From contig NZ_JBPYCS010000005.1 of NCBI RefSeq assembly GCF_051846935.1, positions 62,001-126,000 on the forward strand: a DNA stretch of 64,000 nucleotides, written 5' to 3'. Source of the stretch: JBPYCR01 sp051846935 (GTDB lineage: Bacteria; Bacillota; Bacilli; Bacillales; Amphibacillaceae). The notes beneath the pieces are model-generated. The model ran no database searches and was not told the origin of the DNA. It was given only the letters and a program-made list of their open reading frames with translations. Shown here one piece after another: positions 9,015 to 16,987 of this stretch (the first letter of the stretch is position 1; each line of letters starts with the position of its first letter). The position numbers were made by a program, and so were the translations under genes.

Positions 9015-9356
9015 ATGAATTTTTTGTTCGTTGCATGTGGTGGATTTATAGGCAGTATTTTACGTAGTTATCTTTCAACGGTTACGTATAAATCATATAT
9101 TGGAACTTGGATTGCAAATGTTAGCGGGTCTGCTGTCCTTGCCATATGTGTTCGTTTATATATCGAGCAATTAATAAACGAAGAATTATGGCTGCTTTTC
9201 GGCATCGGTTTTTGTGGTGCCTACACGACTTTCTCTACTTTTAGTTATGAAGCAATTCAACTCATTCATGACAGAAATTATGTACGAGCAATCGCATATA
9301 TTGTAAGCTCAATTGGAGTATCTATCGGATTCGTTTCACTTGTGCTTATTTTGTAA
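9015..9356 (+). CDS. crcB2: Fluoride channel subunit CrcB/Fluc (second copy)
   Basis: This second Fluc-type protein has 113 residues and four membrane segments, with ACGGFIGSILRSYLS, WIANVSGSAVLA and CGAYTTFSTFSYEA in the expected order. The ATG at 9015 comes one base after the stop of the first copy; TAGGG in the end of that gene serves as ribosome site. Gram-positive bacteria often carry adjacent unequal crcB genes whose products may pair as a heterodimer in antiparallel topology. Here the first copy keeps NVTG and the second has NVSG at the equivalent helix. Confidence 0.9.
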   Translation: MNFLFVACGGFIGSILRSYLSTVTYKSYIGTWIANVSGSAVLAICVRLYIEQLINEELWLLFGIGFCGAYTTFSTFSYEAIQLIHDRNYVRAIAYIVSSIGVSIGFVSLVLIL

Positions 9357-9362
9357 TCATCT

Positions 9363-9400
9363 GGGGCTTGGATGTGTGAACAAATCATCCACGCCCCTTT
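9363..9400 (+). terminator. Terminator of the znu-zur-crcB operon
   Basis: Twelve-base arms at 9363-9374 and 9386-9397 (GGGGCTTGGATG with CATCCACGCCCC, one mismatch) are followed by TTTCTTG. It ends the plus-strand operon and may also serve the convergent gene that stops at 9405. Confidence 0.8.
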
Positions 9401-9404
9401 CTTG

Positions 9405-10211
9405 TTATCCAGCTATTTCTTTTAATATTTCATCCTCTTTATGATCCAGCATGTTTTTCTGTATTATTTTATTGATTTTTATATCCATTTGTTTTTTCAT
9501 TTCACTTGAATAATCACTTTCACCAATTACATAGGTTTTTTCCCATTGTTTATTTTTTGCTAGCTTATCAACTTTCTTAGCAATACTTTTGTACCAGCGA
9601 TGTTGATTTGCTTTATACCGTTCTTTAAAATTATCTACTTGAACATTTGCTGTCCCTTGCCCTTTCGGTACATGGGATGGTTGAGGACCAGCTTTTTCTC
9701 TCCAATCGTCCGTTTCTACATCTAATTCGTAATAATATTTTTCTTGAACTTCGTTTAAATGTGTTTCCATTACCTTCACTTGATCCTTTTGAACGAGCAC
9801 AACACCTGTATAAGGAAATGCTTCTTCGAGTTGTTTTAACTGATCCGTTGCAGGTGTGTCCTGCCAATACATTTCAGTCGTTACGCGCATTTGAACAAGT
9901 TCGGCAAACCAGATTGTTTCATCTGCTGTAGCAAACAAAATAATACCTCTACGTAAATTTTGCTCATTTTCTCGGACAAAATGATTCACTTTTTCCTTTA
10001 AACGTTTAAACGACTTCAATTCTTGCTCATTTGCAGTTTTAGATACGTACGATTCAAAGTTACGAAAGGCATTTTTTAAGTTTATTTTCCATTTTTCACC
10101 TTGCTGCTCTGGATCAGACGGATCTGTATTTAAATACATTGTAAATAGTTTATGATTTGAATCTTTTTGATTTACGTTTTCTAATTCTTTTAGAGCTTTA
10201 CTAATTTCCAT
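9405..10211 (-). CDS. VLRF1/baeRF family 10-like protein (release-factor fold)
   Basis: This 268-residue soluble protein resembles the bacterial aeRF1-type (VLRF1/baeRF family 10) proteins of Firmicutes, which share the fold of eukaryotic release factor 1 and are suspected to act in ribosome rescue. Evidence is the central stretch with GQGTANVQVDNFKERYKANQ and the following HRWYKSIAKKVDKLAK helix, plus a C-terminal region rich in Lys and Glu. No GGQ catalytic loop is seen; KGQG is the nearest string. The ATG at 10211 follows AAGGAGTG. A TATAAT (10265-10260) lies 49 bases upstream. It is a single-gene unit; the function is inferred from family only. Confidence 0.65.
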   Translation of the reverse strand: MEISKALKELENVNQKDSNHKLFTMYLNTDPSDPEQQGEKWKINLKNAFRNFESYVSKTANEQELKSFKRLKEKVNHFVRENEQNLRRGIILFATADETIWFAELVQMRVTTEMYWQDTPATDQLKQLEEAFPYTGVVLVQKDQVKVMETHLNEVQEKYYYELDVETDDWREKAGPQPSHVPKGQGTANVQVDNFKERYKANQHRWYKSIAKKVDKLAKNKQWEKTYVIGESDYSSEMKKQMDIKINKIIQKNMLDHKEDEILKEIAG

Positions 10212-10343
10212 CCGTTAAACACTCCTTAAAAAATCTTTGTCCATATTATTCTGTTTCCGATTATAAAGCGAACGAAACATTAAATTAATTTCTTAATTAC
10301 TAAACGGATGGCTGTATTGAATTGGTTAGTTTAATGAATTCGT

Positions 10344-11627
10344 TCATTTTTTAATTACTTTTACTTTTTTAATTTGGTGCCCGTCCATATCTTCTACTAC
10401 AAATGCATATCCGCTATACTCGATTCTAGTACCTATTGATGCATCAAGATTATTCGTAATAATCCAGCCGCCAATTGTATCTACTTCTTCTGTATTTAAT
10501 TGAATATTTAACAACTCATTTATTTCATCTAGCAATACTTTGCCATCAATAATAAGCTCGTTATTTTCCAACTGCTCAATCATAGGCAGCTCATTGTCAT
10601 CAAATTCATCTTGTATCTCTCCAACGATTTCTTCTAAAATATCTTCAACCGTTACTAAACCAGCAGTTCCTCCATATTCATCAATTACAATTGCCATATG
10701 GAGCCGTTCCTTCTGCATCTTTAATAATACTTGCTTAATTGGTGTAGCTTCAGTTACATACATAATCGGACGAATAAACGGACGAATCGATTGTTCATCT
10801 TTCGAGAAATGCTCGGTTAAAATGTTTTTAATGTTTACTAAACCAATAATATGGTCCTTGTCCCCATCGGCAACTGGATATCTAGTAAATTGATCTTTTC
10901 GAACAACTTCAATATTTTCCTCCCAAGAATCCTCTACGAAAAAACAAACCATTTCTGTTCGAGGAATCATAATTTCTTTTGTTAGACGATCATCGAAATC
11001 AAAGATATTATTTACATACATCATTTCCGATTGATTAATTTCTCCACTTTTGTAGCTTTCGGATAAAATTAAACGTACCTCTTCCTCTGAATGAGCAACT
11101 TCATGCTCTTTAACAGGTCGAAAACCAAACAGACGAATAAACAATCGTGCAGAACCATTTAATAGCCATATAAACGGGTACATAATTTTATAAAATAAAA
11201 TAAGTGGCTTCGCTAAAAGTAACGAGATTGCTTCTGCCCTTTGTATAGCAATTGTTTTAGGGGCAAGTTCACCAACTACTACGTGTAAAAATGTAATTAA
11301 GAAAAATGCCGTAGTAATTGAAAGAATTGGTGTTATTGCAGCCCCGATATTTATCTTTTCGAATAATGGATGGACGAGACGACCAACTGTTGGCTCACCA
11401 AGCCATCCTAATCCTAATGCTGTTACAGTAATACCTAACTGACACGCAGATAAATAGCCGTCCAAGTTATTAAGTATTTTTTTAACATCTGCAGCTTTTT
11501 TATTCCCTGTTTCCAATAAATGTTCAATTCGTGTAGAACGTGTTTTAACAATTGCAAATTCTGCAGCAACAAAAAAAGCAGTCAAAAAAATAAGGATACA
11601 AACCATTATCAATTTAAAAAGAATCAT
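10344..11627 (-). CDS. CNNM/CorC-type membrane protein with CBS pair
   Basis: This 427-residue protein of the UPF0053 (hemolysin-C/CNNM) family is the type of B. subtilis YhdP and staphylococcal MpfA, linked to magnesium efflux. Order of parts: a DUF21 transmembrane domain with three or four segments (residues about 1-160); two CBS repeats (about 205-340, containing IVIDEYGGTAGLVTVEDILEE, a family hallmark); and a C-terminal CorC_HlyC domain. The ATG follows AGGGGAATATC. It stands alone between divergent and unrelated units. A magnesium role is family inference; no magnesium-sensing leader was recognised upstream. Confidence 0.85.
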   Translation of the reverse strand: MILFKLIMVCILIFLTAFFVAAEFAIVKTRSTRIEHLLETGNKKAADVKKILNNLDGYLSACQLGITVTALGLGWLGEPTVGRLVHPLFEKINIGAAITPILSITTAFFLITFLHVVVGELAPKTIAIQRAEAISLLLAKPLILFYKIMYPFIWLLNGSARLFIRLFGFRPVKEHEVAHSEEEVRLILSESYKSGEINQSEMMYVNNIFDFDDRLTKEIMIPRTEMVCFFVEDSWEENIEVVRKDQFTRYPVADGDKDHIIGLVNIKNILTEHFSKDEQSIRPFIRPIMYVTEATPIKQVLLKMQKERLHMAIVIDEYGGTAGLVTVEDILEEIVGEIQDEFDDNELPMIEQLENNELIIDGKVLLDEINELLNIQLNTEEVDTIGGWIITNNLDASIGTRIEYSGYAFVVEDMDGHQIKKVKVIKK

Positions 11628-12122
11628 GATATTCCCCTACATGAAAGAAGAGGAAATCACCTCCTATTCTTACCCTTTACCGAATTCGTTTCCCGTTTCA
11701 ATTTAGATTTACACGATCGGTACAGGCAAGATTTCTATACCTTGTACCTTTCTACTTGGTTCACCATTACACGCAGCTGAAAAAGCTCGATAATGAACAC
11801 CGTCTTTTTACAGCTCTTTCTATTAAAACTGGATTCCTATAATGTAATTTACCCGAAATACATACGAATAATCGAAAAAGCTAAAAACAGTTTATAAACG
11901 GTGCATCGAAGATCTATCTTTCATTGGATGTACTGCTCGTATAATATATACAGGCGTTACTGATCCGCCTTTCATTTGTACTTGATTTTGATAACGATGT
12001 AACTAATTATTTTTATCTAGTCATATTACCGCAGGTCTTTTATTCAAACTCTGAGAAGGCAGCTGTTCAGATGGATTTTTTTGCAAAGCCTGAAAGCTAC
12101 GATTGGTTGTAAAAACAATAAA
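11628..12122. other. Intergenic stretch with one dispersed-repeat fragment
   Basis: About 500 bases hold no credible gene. A short hairpin (GAGG/CCTC) lies just above the start of the 10344-11627 gene. Near 12005-12050 there is a segment, centred on CATATTACCGCAGGTCTT, that recurs at about 45625-45675 with a few changes. I see no riboswitch that I can name. Confidence 0.4.
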
Positions 12123-12156
12123 GTTTCGATCGTCTTCTTAATTCAACGATCGAAAC
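12123..12156 (-). terminator. Terminator below the NlpC/P60 gene
   Basis: Perfect 11-base arms GTTTCGATCGT and ACGATCGAAAC (12123-12133, 12146-12156) surround a 12-base loop, followed on the minus strand by TTTATTG. A run of T on the plus side means it could act in both directions. Confidence 0.75.
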
Positions 12157-12213
12157 TATTTTTTGTTACGTAGTATTAGCACGTTTTGCACAATTTGTAT
12201 ATTTAAAATATAT

Positions 12214-13398
12214 TTAGTTAATTCGTCGTACGTGTCCTTTAAATGTTTTTTTCCAATAGGTTGAATTCATACTCGCTACAGCAAGTCCTGTTGAATTTTG
12301 TGAACCGATAAAACTTCCGCCCCCAACGTAAATCCCGACATGCCCATTTTTTTTATACGTATCGAAAAATACTAGATCGCCCGGTTGGATTTCGTTATAG
12401 GACACTTTACTGCCTGTGCTACTAAGACCTGCAGTACTCGATGGCAAAGAATAGCCTGCTTGTCCATACGCCCATGATACAAAGCCAGAACAATCAAATC
12501 CAGATGGAGATTTGCCTGCCCAACGATATGGAGTTCCGATATATTGATACCCTGCTTGAATGGCAGTTGTTTTGCTCCCAATGCCCGTGTTAGAACGAAC
12601 AGGGGCAGGAGCGCTATTCGTTTTGTTTGCTTTTGGTGGTTCTGCTGGATTATATCCAGAAATGTCATTTCTAATTTGCGCTTCCAATACTGCTAATCGA
12701 TGATCTTCACTTGTTAACTCGCTTTTTAGGCTTCGCAATCTTTGCTCTTTAGCTTCTAAATTCGTTTTATTTTGTTTCGTTTTTATTTGTTGCTCTTTAA
12801 TTAAAGCGAGCATCCCATTCAGCTCGGTTTCTAACTCCTTTTGTTCGGAAAGGTTTTGTTTTACGTCCAGCCGTTTTTCTTCCACTATTGCTTTATCTGT
12901 TTCTTGCTTTTCAATTAATTGCCTGTCTGACGTTGTTATTTTAGTAACTGCAGATAAGCGGCTTATAAATTCTCCGAAATCCTTCGAACCAAGCACAACG
13001 TCTAAATAAGAAAGATTTCCGCCATTTTTTTGAAGAGAAGAAATACGTTTTTTTAATATTTCACTACGCACTTCTATCTTTTTCTCTATCTCCTCAATTT
13101 CTGCTTCAAACCGTCTACCTTCCTCTTCAAGTTGAATTATTTTCTCTTTTGCGGATTCCAAGGCACGTTTGTTTTCTACCAACGCTGCCTCCAATCTGAT
13201 AGCTTCCTCATTCATTCGTTTTATTTCCAATAATACAGCTTCAATTTCTGCTTCTGCTTCTTCTACATCTTCCTTTATTTTTGAACGGTCCTTCTTTATG
13301 CTGTCTAAGTCTGGTTCGGCGTGAACAGGAGTGATGAATAATGCAAAAGAAGAAAGTACGACGATAATCGTAGTAGTCTTAATCCACAAATAATTCAA
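12214..13398 (-). CDS. Secreted NlpC/P60 peptidoglycan hydrolase with coiled coil (CwlO-like)
   Basis: This secreted D,L-endopeptidase-type cell-wall hydrolase has 394 residues. A signal peptide ends near PVHA-EPD (residue 27). Residues 30-245 form a PcsB/CwlO-type coiled coil containing the conserved YLDVVLGSKDFGEFISR segment. The NlpC/P60 domain is C-terminal, with catalytic Cys303 in FDCSGFV and His353 in NGHVGIY, and Gln367 likely as third residue. The start must be TTG 13398, because the nearby ATG is out of frame and a stop precedes; GAGGAA is seven bases upstream. In CwlO the coiled coil meets the FtsEX complex. The neighbour at 13794-14942 shares the N-terminal half. A WalR-like box lies upstream. 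Confidence 0.9.
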   Translation of the reverse strand: MNYLWIKTTTIIVVLSSFALFITPVHAEPDLDSIKKDRSKIKEDVEEAEAEIEAVLLEIKRMNEEAIRLEAALVENKRALESAKEKIIQLEEEGRRFEAEIEEIEKKIEVRSEILKKRISSLQKNGGNLSYLDVVLGSKDFGEFISRLSAVTKITTSDRQLIEKQETDKAIVEEKRLDVKQNLSEQKELETELNGMLALIKEQQIKTKQNKTNLEAKEQRLRSLKSELTSEDHRLAVLEAQIRNDISGYNPAEPPKANKTNSAPAPVRSNTGIGSKTTAIQAGYQYIGTPYRWAGKSPSGFDCSGFVSWAYGQAGYSLPSSTAGLSSTGSKVSYNEIQPGDLVFFDTYKKNGHVGIYVGGGSFIGSQNSTGLAVASMNSTYWKKTFKGHVRRIN

Positions 13399-13560
13399 TT
13401 TTCATTCCTCGCTTCCCATATCTACACAGCAATTCTGAATATATGTATATCACCTTTCTAGCTGGTGATTGCAGTGCAGCTCATATTCTTTTATTAAATC
13501 TATTAAAAGCCGATTCAATGATAGAATACCATGCAAAGGTAACAATCGCATTTTAATATT

Positions 13561-13577
13561 GTTACAATTATGTTTCA
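13561..13577 (-). promoter_or_regulatory. WalR-like box upstream of the NlpC/P60 gene
   Basis: On the minus strand TGAAAC-N5-TGTAAC resembles the WalR (YycF) direct repeat TGTWAH-N5-TGTWAH, with one mismatch in the first half. About 20 bases below it, TTGTTA and TATCAT with a 16-base spacer form a possible promoter. WalR controls cwlO and lytE in B. subtilis, so activation here is plausible but inferred. Confidence 0.6.
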
Positions 13578-13722
13578 AATTTGAATTTTCAGTTTAATGT
13601 TTATGTAACTAGGAATCAGAGGAATAAGGGGATTTTGTTATAGTATGTTGGTCAAATATTTTATACCGATTTTTTCACCATCGTTATTTACTATAGAACG
13701 TCGATAAGGATTACGGACATAA

Positions 13723-13766
13723 AAAATCCGAACGATGAGTGTGTACACACTCATCGTTCGGATTTT
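13723..13766 (-). terminator. Terminator of the M23 hydrolase gene
   Basis: A perfect palindrome with 22-base arms meets at 13744/13745 (GTGTACAC at the centre) and is bounded by AAAA and TTTT. It lies 28 bases below the stop codon at 13794, and its symmetry lets it act on both strands. Confidence 0.85.
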
Positions 13767-13793
13767 ACAAAGCAATTTATCAAATTCACTTAT

Positions 13794-14942
13794 CTAAAAA
13801 TATTTAGCTGGATTTTGCAATTTACCATTCACATATACTTCAAAGTGTAAATGAATACCTGTTGATCTTCCGGTTCTTCCCATAATTCCAAGCTTCGTTC
13901 CTCTAGAAACATTTTGGCCCGCACTTACATTTAATGAAGCTAAATGAGCATAAACGGTCTGCATACCGTTGTTGTGGTTTATGACAACTTTATTTCCATA
14001 TGCTCCAGAATAACCTGCTGAAACAACCGTTCCACCATCAGCAGCATAAATTGGAGGGCTTGTACTACGATCCGTACGAGCAATGTCCATTCCTTTATGC
14101 ATTCTACCTCCACGTGGTCCCATATGGCTTGATATGTAGCCACCTTTTGTCGGCCATCCAAGAACTCCACCACCTGTTACGGCTGCGCCACCACTTTTTC
14201 CATTGCTTGCACTTTGTGCTGAAGCAGTAGTGCTCGAAGCAGGCTGCATGCTAGCGTATATATCTGCTTCTAAAGCAGCTAGCTTTTTATCCTTTACTTG
14301 GAGCTTAGACTTTAATTCCTTTAATTCATTTTCTTTCGCTTGCAACTCTTTCTTCTTTTGCTCATTTGCCTCTTTTTGTTCAAGAATTAACTGTTCCATT
14401 TCTAATAACTCTTCTTTTAATTCATTTAATTCGGAAAGCTTCTCTTCTACTTTAGCTTTATCTTCCTCTTGTTGCTCAATTAACTCCGCATCTGAATCCG
14501 TTATTTTTGTTACAGCATTTACACGACTAATAAACTCTCCGAAGCTGCTTGAACCTAAAATAACGTCTAAATAAGCGATGTTGCCACCGTTTCTTTGATA
14601 CGACTTCGCACGTTCTTTTAAAATATTAAAACGTTCTTCGATAGCTGCCTCTAACTCAGCGATTTCATCATTCAGCTCGTCCATTTCCGCCTGTACTTCT
14701 TTAGTAGCTTCCTGATTCGCTTTAAGAGATGCTTCTACTTGTTTAATTTCCTCATTAATTTCTTTCAAATCAATAAGTACGTCCGCAATTTTTGCTTCTG
14801 CATCGGATAAGTTCTTTTTAATGTCCGATCGTTCGTCTTTAATTTCCTGTAAATTGCTTGCTGCATCAATAGAATCTGTAAAAAATACATTACTAAGTCC
14901 TACTACTGCTACAGTAGCGATGGCTACAACCGTTTTTTTCAT
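13794..14942 (-). CDS. Secreted M23 peptidase with PcsB-like coiled coil
   Basis: This is a predicted zinc endopeptidase that cuts peptidoglycan cross-bridges or stem peptides. From the ATG at 14942 it has 382 residues; an in-frame TTG at 14963 lies upstream of the AAGGGG ribosome site and is less likely. A signal peptide (about 1-28, ending DAA) precedes a coiled coil containing YLDVILGSSSFGEFISR, closely similar to the same position in the 12214-13398 protein. The M23 domain is C-terminal: zinc ligands His282 and Asp286 in HKGMD and HLH at 364-366. An Ala/Ser/Gly linker joins the parts. The two neighbours are thus paralogues with exchanged catalytic domains. Confidence 0.93.
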   Translation of the reverse strand: MKKTVVAIATVAVVGLSNVFFTDSIDAASNLQEIKDERSDIKKNLSDAEAKIADVLIDLKEINEEIKQVEASLKANQEATKEVQAEMDELNDEIAELEAAIEERFNILKERAKSYQRNGGNIAYLDVILGSSSFGEFISRVNAVTKITDSDAELIEQQEEDKAKVEEKLSELNELKEELLEMEQLILEQKEANEQKKKELQAKENELKELKSKLQVKDKKLAALEADIYASMQPASSTTASAQSASNGKSGGAAVTGGGVLGWPTKGGYISSHMGPRGGRMHKGMDIARTDRSTSPPIYAADGGTVVSAGYSGAYGNKVVINHNNGMQTVYAHLASLNVSAGQNVSRGTKLGIMGRTGRSTGIHLHFEVYVNGKLQNPAKYF

Positions 14943-15095
14943 TTTCTCGCGCCCCTTTTTCAACTAACGTTCTCTGTTTATGTTAAACTCGCTCATTTTC
15001 TAGTTTATTATGTATTTCTATTAACGTATGTATTTCTATTAAAATTTCAATATATGAAGTATAACATCTAAAAATGACACACATATTTTAGTAAT

Positions 15096-15112
15096 GTTAC
15101 AATTATATTTCA
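15096..15112 (-). promoter_or_regulatory. WalR-like box upstream of the M23 gene
   Basis: TGAAAT-N5-TGTAAC on the minus strand matches the box found above the paralogous NlpC/P60 gene at 15 of 17 positions and again fits the WalR repeat with one mismatch. A TATACT element lies about 45 bases downstream with a poor -35, as expected for an activator-dependent promoter. Confidence 0.6.
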
Positions 15113-15168
15113 AATAGGACTTATTCTCTTCTTTTTTTACATTTTTTTCTATTTTTTGCATTCGTTTG

Positions 15169-15430
15169 GTATGAGTAAAATGTTTGTGGGGGAACAGATG
15201 TACTAATCTAACTAGATAATATGTGATCAATTTTACTTCGAACGATATACACATGAATAACACCGTTGATTTTTTCTGCAGGTGGATGCTTTCCGCGGGC
15301 ACGGCTTCAGCCTCCTCGGAAAGCGTAGTGTATATCTACTGCGGTCGGTAGGAAGCAATACTAAAATTAACGAATACAAAGAGAGGTTTTTTAACTTCTT
15401 AAAATAACACCCACAAATACTTGACTCAAT
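15169..15430 (+). mobile_element. MITE-like element, copy A
   Basis: This 261-262 bp non-coding element recurs in inverted orientation at 23637-23897 with about 12 substitutions (about 95% identity) and no gaps. Its ends are imperfect inverted repeats: 17 of 21 positions match between TGAGTAAAATGTTTGTGGG at the left and the complement of the right end. It is flanked by the 10-bp direct repeat CATTCGTTTG (15159-15168 and 15431-15440), as a target duplication would be. Inside, GCTTTCCG (15288-15295) pairs with CGGAAAGC (15317-15324) around a GGCTTCAGCC mini-stem. It encodes no transposase, so it would need one in trans. It sits 57 bases upstream of the WalR-like box of the M23 gene. Confidence 0.8.
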
Positions 15431-15440
15431 CATTCGTTTG

Positions 15441-15643
15441 TATCAATTGGAATGAATTCTCTATGATTAATAAATGGAATGCAATAAATAAAATTCCATT
15501 TCCTCTTACTTATGCAGCTATAGACAAAGGGGAACGATCGAAAAGATAAGATTCAGAAAGTCCGAACTATGCTTCTATTCATCTCCTATGTAAAAGAATG
15601 AAGGGAAGTTACTACGTAGAAGAGCAGAGTACATACAAATTAT
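15441..15643. other. Spacer between MITE copy A and aceA
   Basis: No gene is seen. One stem-loop with perfect 9-base arms, AAATGGAAT (15472-15480) and ATTCCATTT (15493-15501), lacks a T run on either side and is not clearly a terminator. Confidence 0.3.
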
Positions 15644-15699
15644 AACGTGAAAAAACCTTCCAAAAGCTCTTTAACTGCCTTGGAAAGGTTTTTCACGTT
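15644..15699 (-). terminator. Terminator of aceBA
   Basis: A long stem (AACGTGAAAAACCTTTCCAA paired with its near-complement) has an 18-base loop and lies 11 bases below the aceA stop. AT-rich stem flanks provide the U tract. Confidence 0.8.
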
Positions 15700-15709
15700 G
15701 ATTAACAGC

Positions 15710-16987
15710 TTAGTTAGCGAACTGGGCTTCTTCTGTTGAACCTTTTAAAGCTGTCGTTGAAGATGTTCCACCTGCAATAACTTGTGCTACTTCGTCAAAA
15801 TACCCTGTACCAACCTCCCGTTGGTGCCGTGTAGCACTATACCCATACTGTTCACTGTTAAATTCTTCCTGCTGTAAAGCTGAATATGCTGCCATTCCTT
15901 CTTGTTTGTAAGCTCTTGCTAGCTCAAACATACTATGATTCAAAGCGTGGAATCCTGCTAATGTTACAAATTGGAATTTATAGCCCATTTTACTCAACTC
16001 TTGTTGGAAATGAGCGATTTCTTGCTCAGATAGCTTTTGCTTCCAATTAAACGATGGCGAACAATTATACGCTAGCATTTTATTTGGATATTTTTCGTGA
16101 ATTGCCTGCGCAAATTTAGCCGCCTCCTCAATATTTGGCTCTGCAGTTTCACACCATAGTAAATCGGCATAAGGTGCATAGGACAGCCCACGAGCAATTG
16201 CCTGCTCCAATCCTGCATTTGTACGGTAAAACCCTTCTTGCGTTCGTTCTCCAGTAATAAATGGCACATCGATCGGATCAATATCACTCGTAATTAAATC
16301 TGCTGCAAATGCATCAGTACGTGCAATAATAATTGTTGATGTTCCCATTACATCTGCCGCGAAACGGGCTGCAATTAAATTACGAATCGCCGTTTTTGTC
16401 GGAAGTAATACTTTTCCACCTAAATGGCCACATTTCTTTTCAGATGCTAACTGATCTTCAAAATGCACTCCTGCTGCTCCTGCTTCAATCATTCCTTTCA
16501 TTAATTCAAAAACGTTGAGCTGACCACCAAAGCCTGCTTCTGCATCCGCAATAATAGGTTGAAACCAATCGATTTCTTCATTGCCTTCTGCATAATAAAT
16601 CTGATCCGCTCGCTGTAGTGCTTGGTTTATCCGTTTGACAACATTTGGTACGCTATTTGCAGGATATAAGCTTTGATCCGGGTACATTTGTCCAGCCAAA
16701 TTCGCATCCGCAGCTACTTGCCACCCACTTAAATAAATTGCTTTTAATCCAGCTTTTACCTGTTGTACTGCTTGATTCCCTGTCAATGCACCTAATGCGT
16801 TAATATACGAATCTCTTTTCAAGTAATCCCATAGTTTACAAGCACCATTTTCCGCCAATGTGTACGTAATATCGATGGAACCTCGCAATCGAATAACCTC
16901 TTCTGCAGTATATATCCGTTCAATACCTACCCAGCGCTCGTCTGCTTGCCATTGTGCCTTTAATTGTTCAATTCGGTCTACTTTCAT
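15710..16987 (-). CDS. aceA: Isocitrate lyase
   Basis: This enzyme splits isocitrate into glyoxylate and succinate, the first step of the glyoxylate shunt that allows growth on acetate or fatty acids. The 425-residue protein carries the signature KKCGH at residues 184-188, with the catalytic Cys186, and the metal-site stretch ADAEAGFGG. Its ATG overlaps the aceB stop in ATGA, so translation is coupled. The shunt complements the beta-oxidation operon at the left of the window. B. subtilis itself lacks this pathway, which helps separate this organism from that species. Confidence 0.97.
   Translation of the reverse strand: MKVDRIEQLKAQWQADERWVGIERIYTAEEVIRLRGSIDITYTLAENGACKLWDYLKRDSYINALGALTGNQAVQQVKAGLKAIYLSGWQVAADANLAGQMYPDQSLYPANSVPNVVKRINQALQRADQIYYAEGNEEIDWFQPIIADAEAGFGGQLNVFELMKGMIEAGAAGVHFEDQLASEKKCGHLGGKVLLPTKTAIRNLIAARFAADVMGTSTIIIARTDAFAADLITSDIDPIDVPFITGERTQEGFYRTNAGLEQAIARGLSYAPYADLLWCETAEPNIEEAAKFAQAIHEKYPNKMLAYNCSPSFNWKQKLSEQEIAHFQQELSKMGYKFQFVTLAGFHALNHSMFELARAYKQEGMAAYSALQQEEFNSEQYGYSATRHQREVGTGYFDEVAQVIAGGTSSTTALKGSTEEAQFAN

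Noticed and set aside
11628..11830. A possible magnesium or manganese riboswitch above the CNNM/CorC-type gene
   Set aside because: AGGAGGTGATTTCCTC and a few G-rich strings were examined, but neither the M-box nor the yybP-ykoY core could be assembled.
15039..15433. Minus-strand open frames of 66 and 87 codons
   Set aside because: They lie across MITE copy A and its flanks; the similar frame in copy B (23804-24025) shows they only reflect the repeated DNA. No ribosome site or family pattern.
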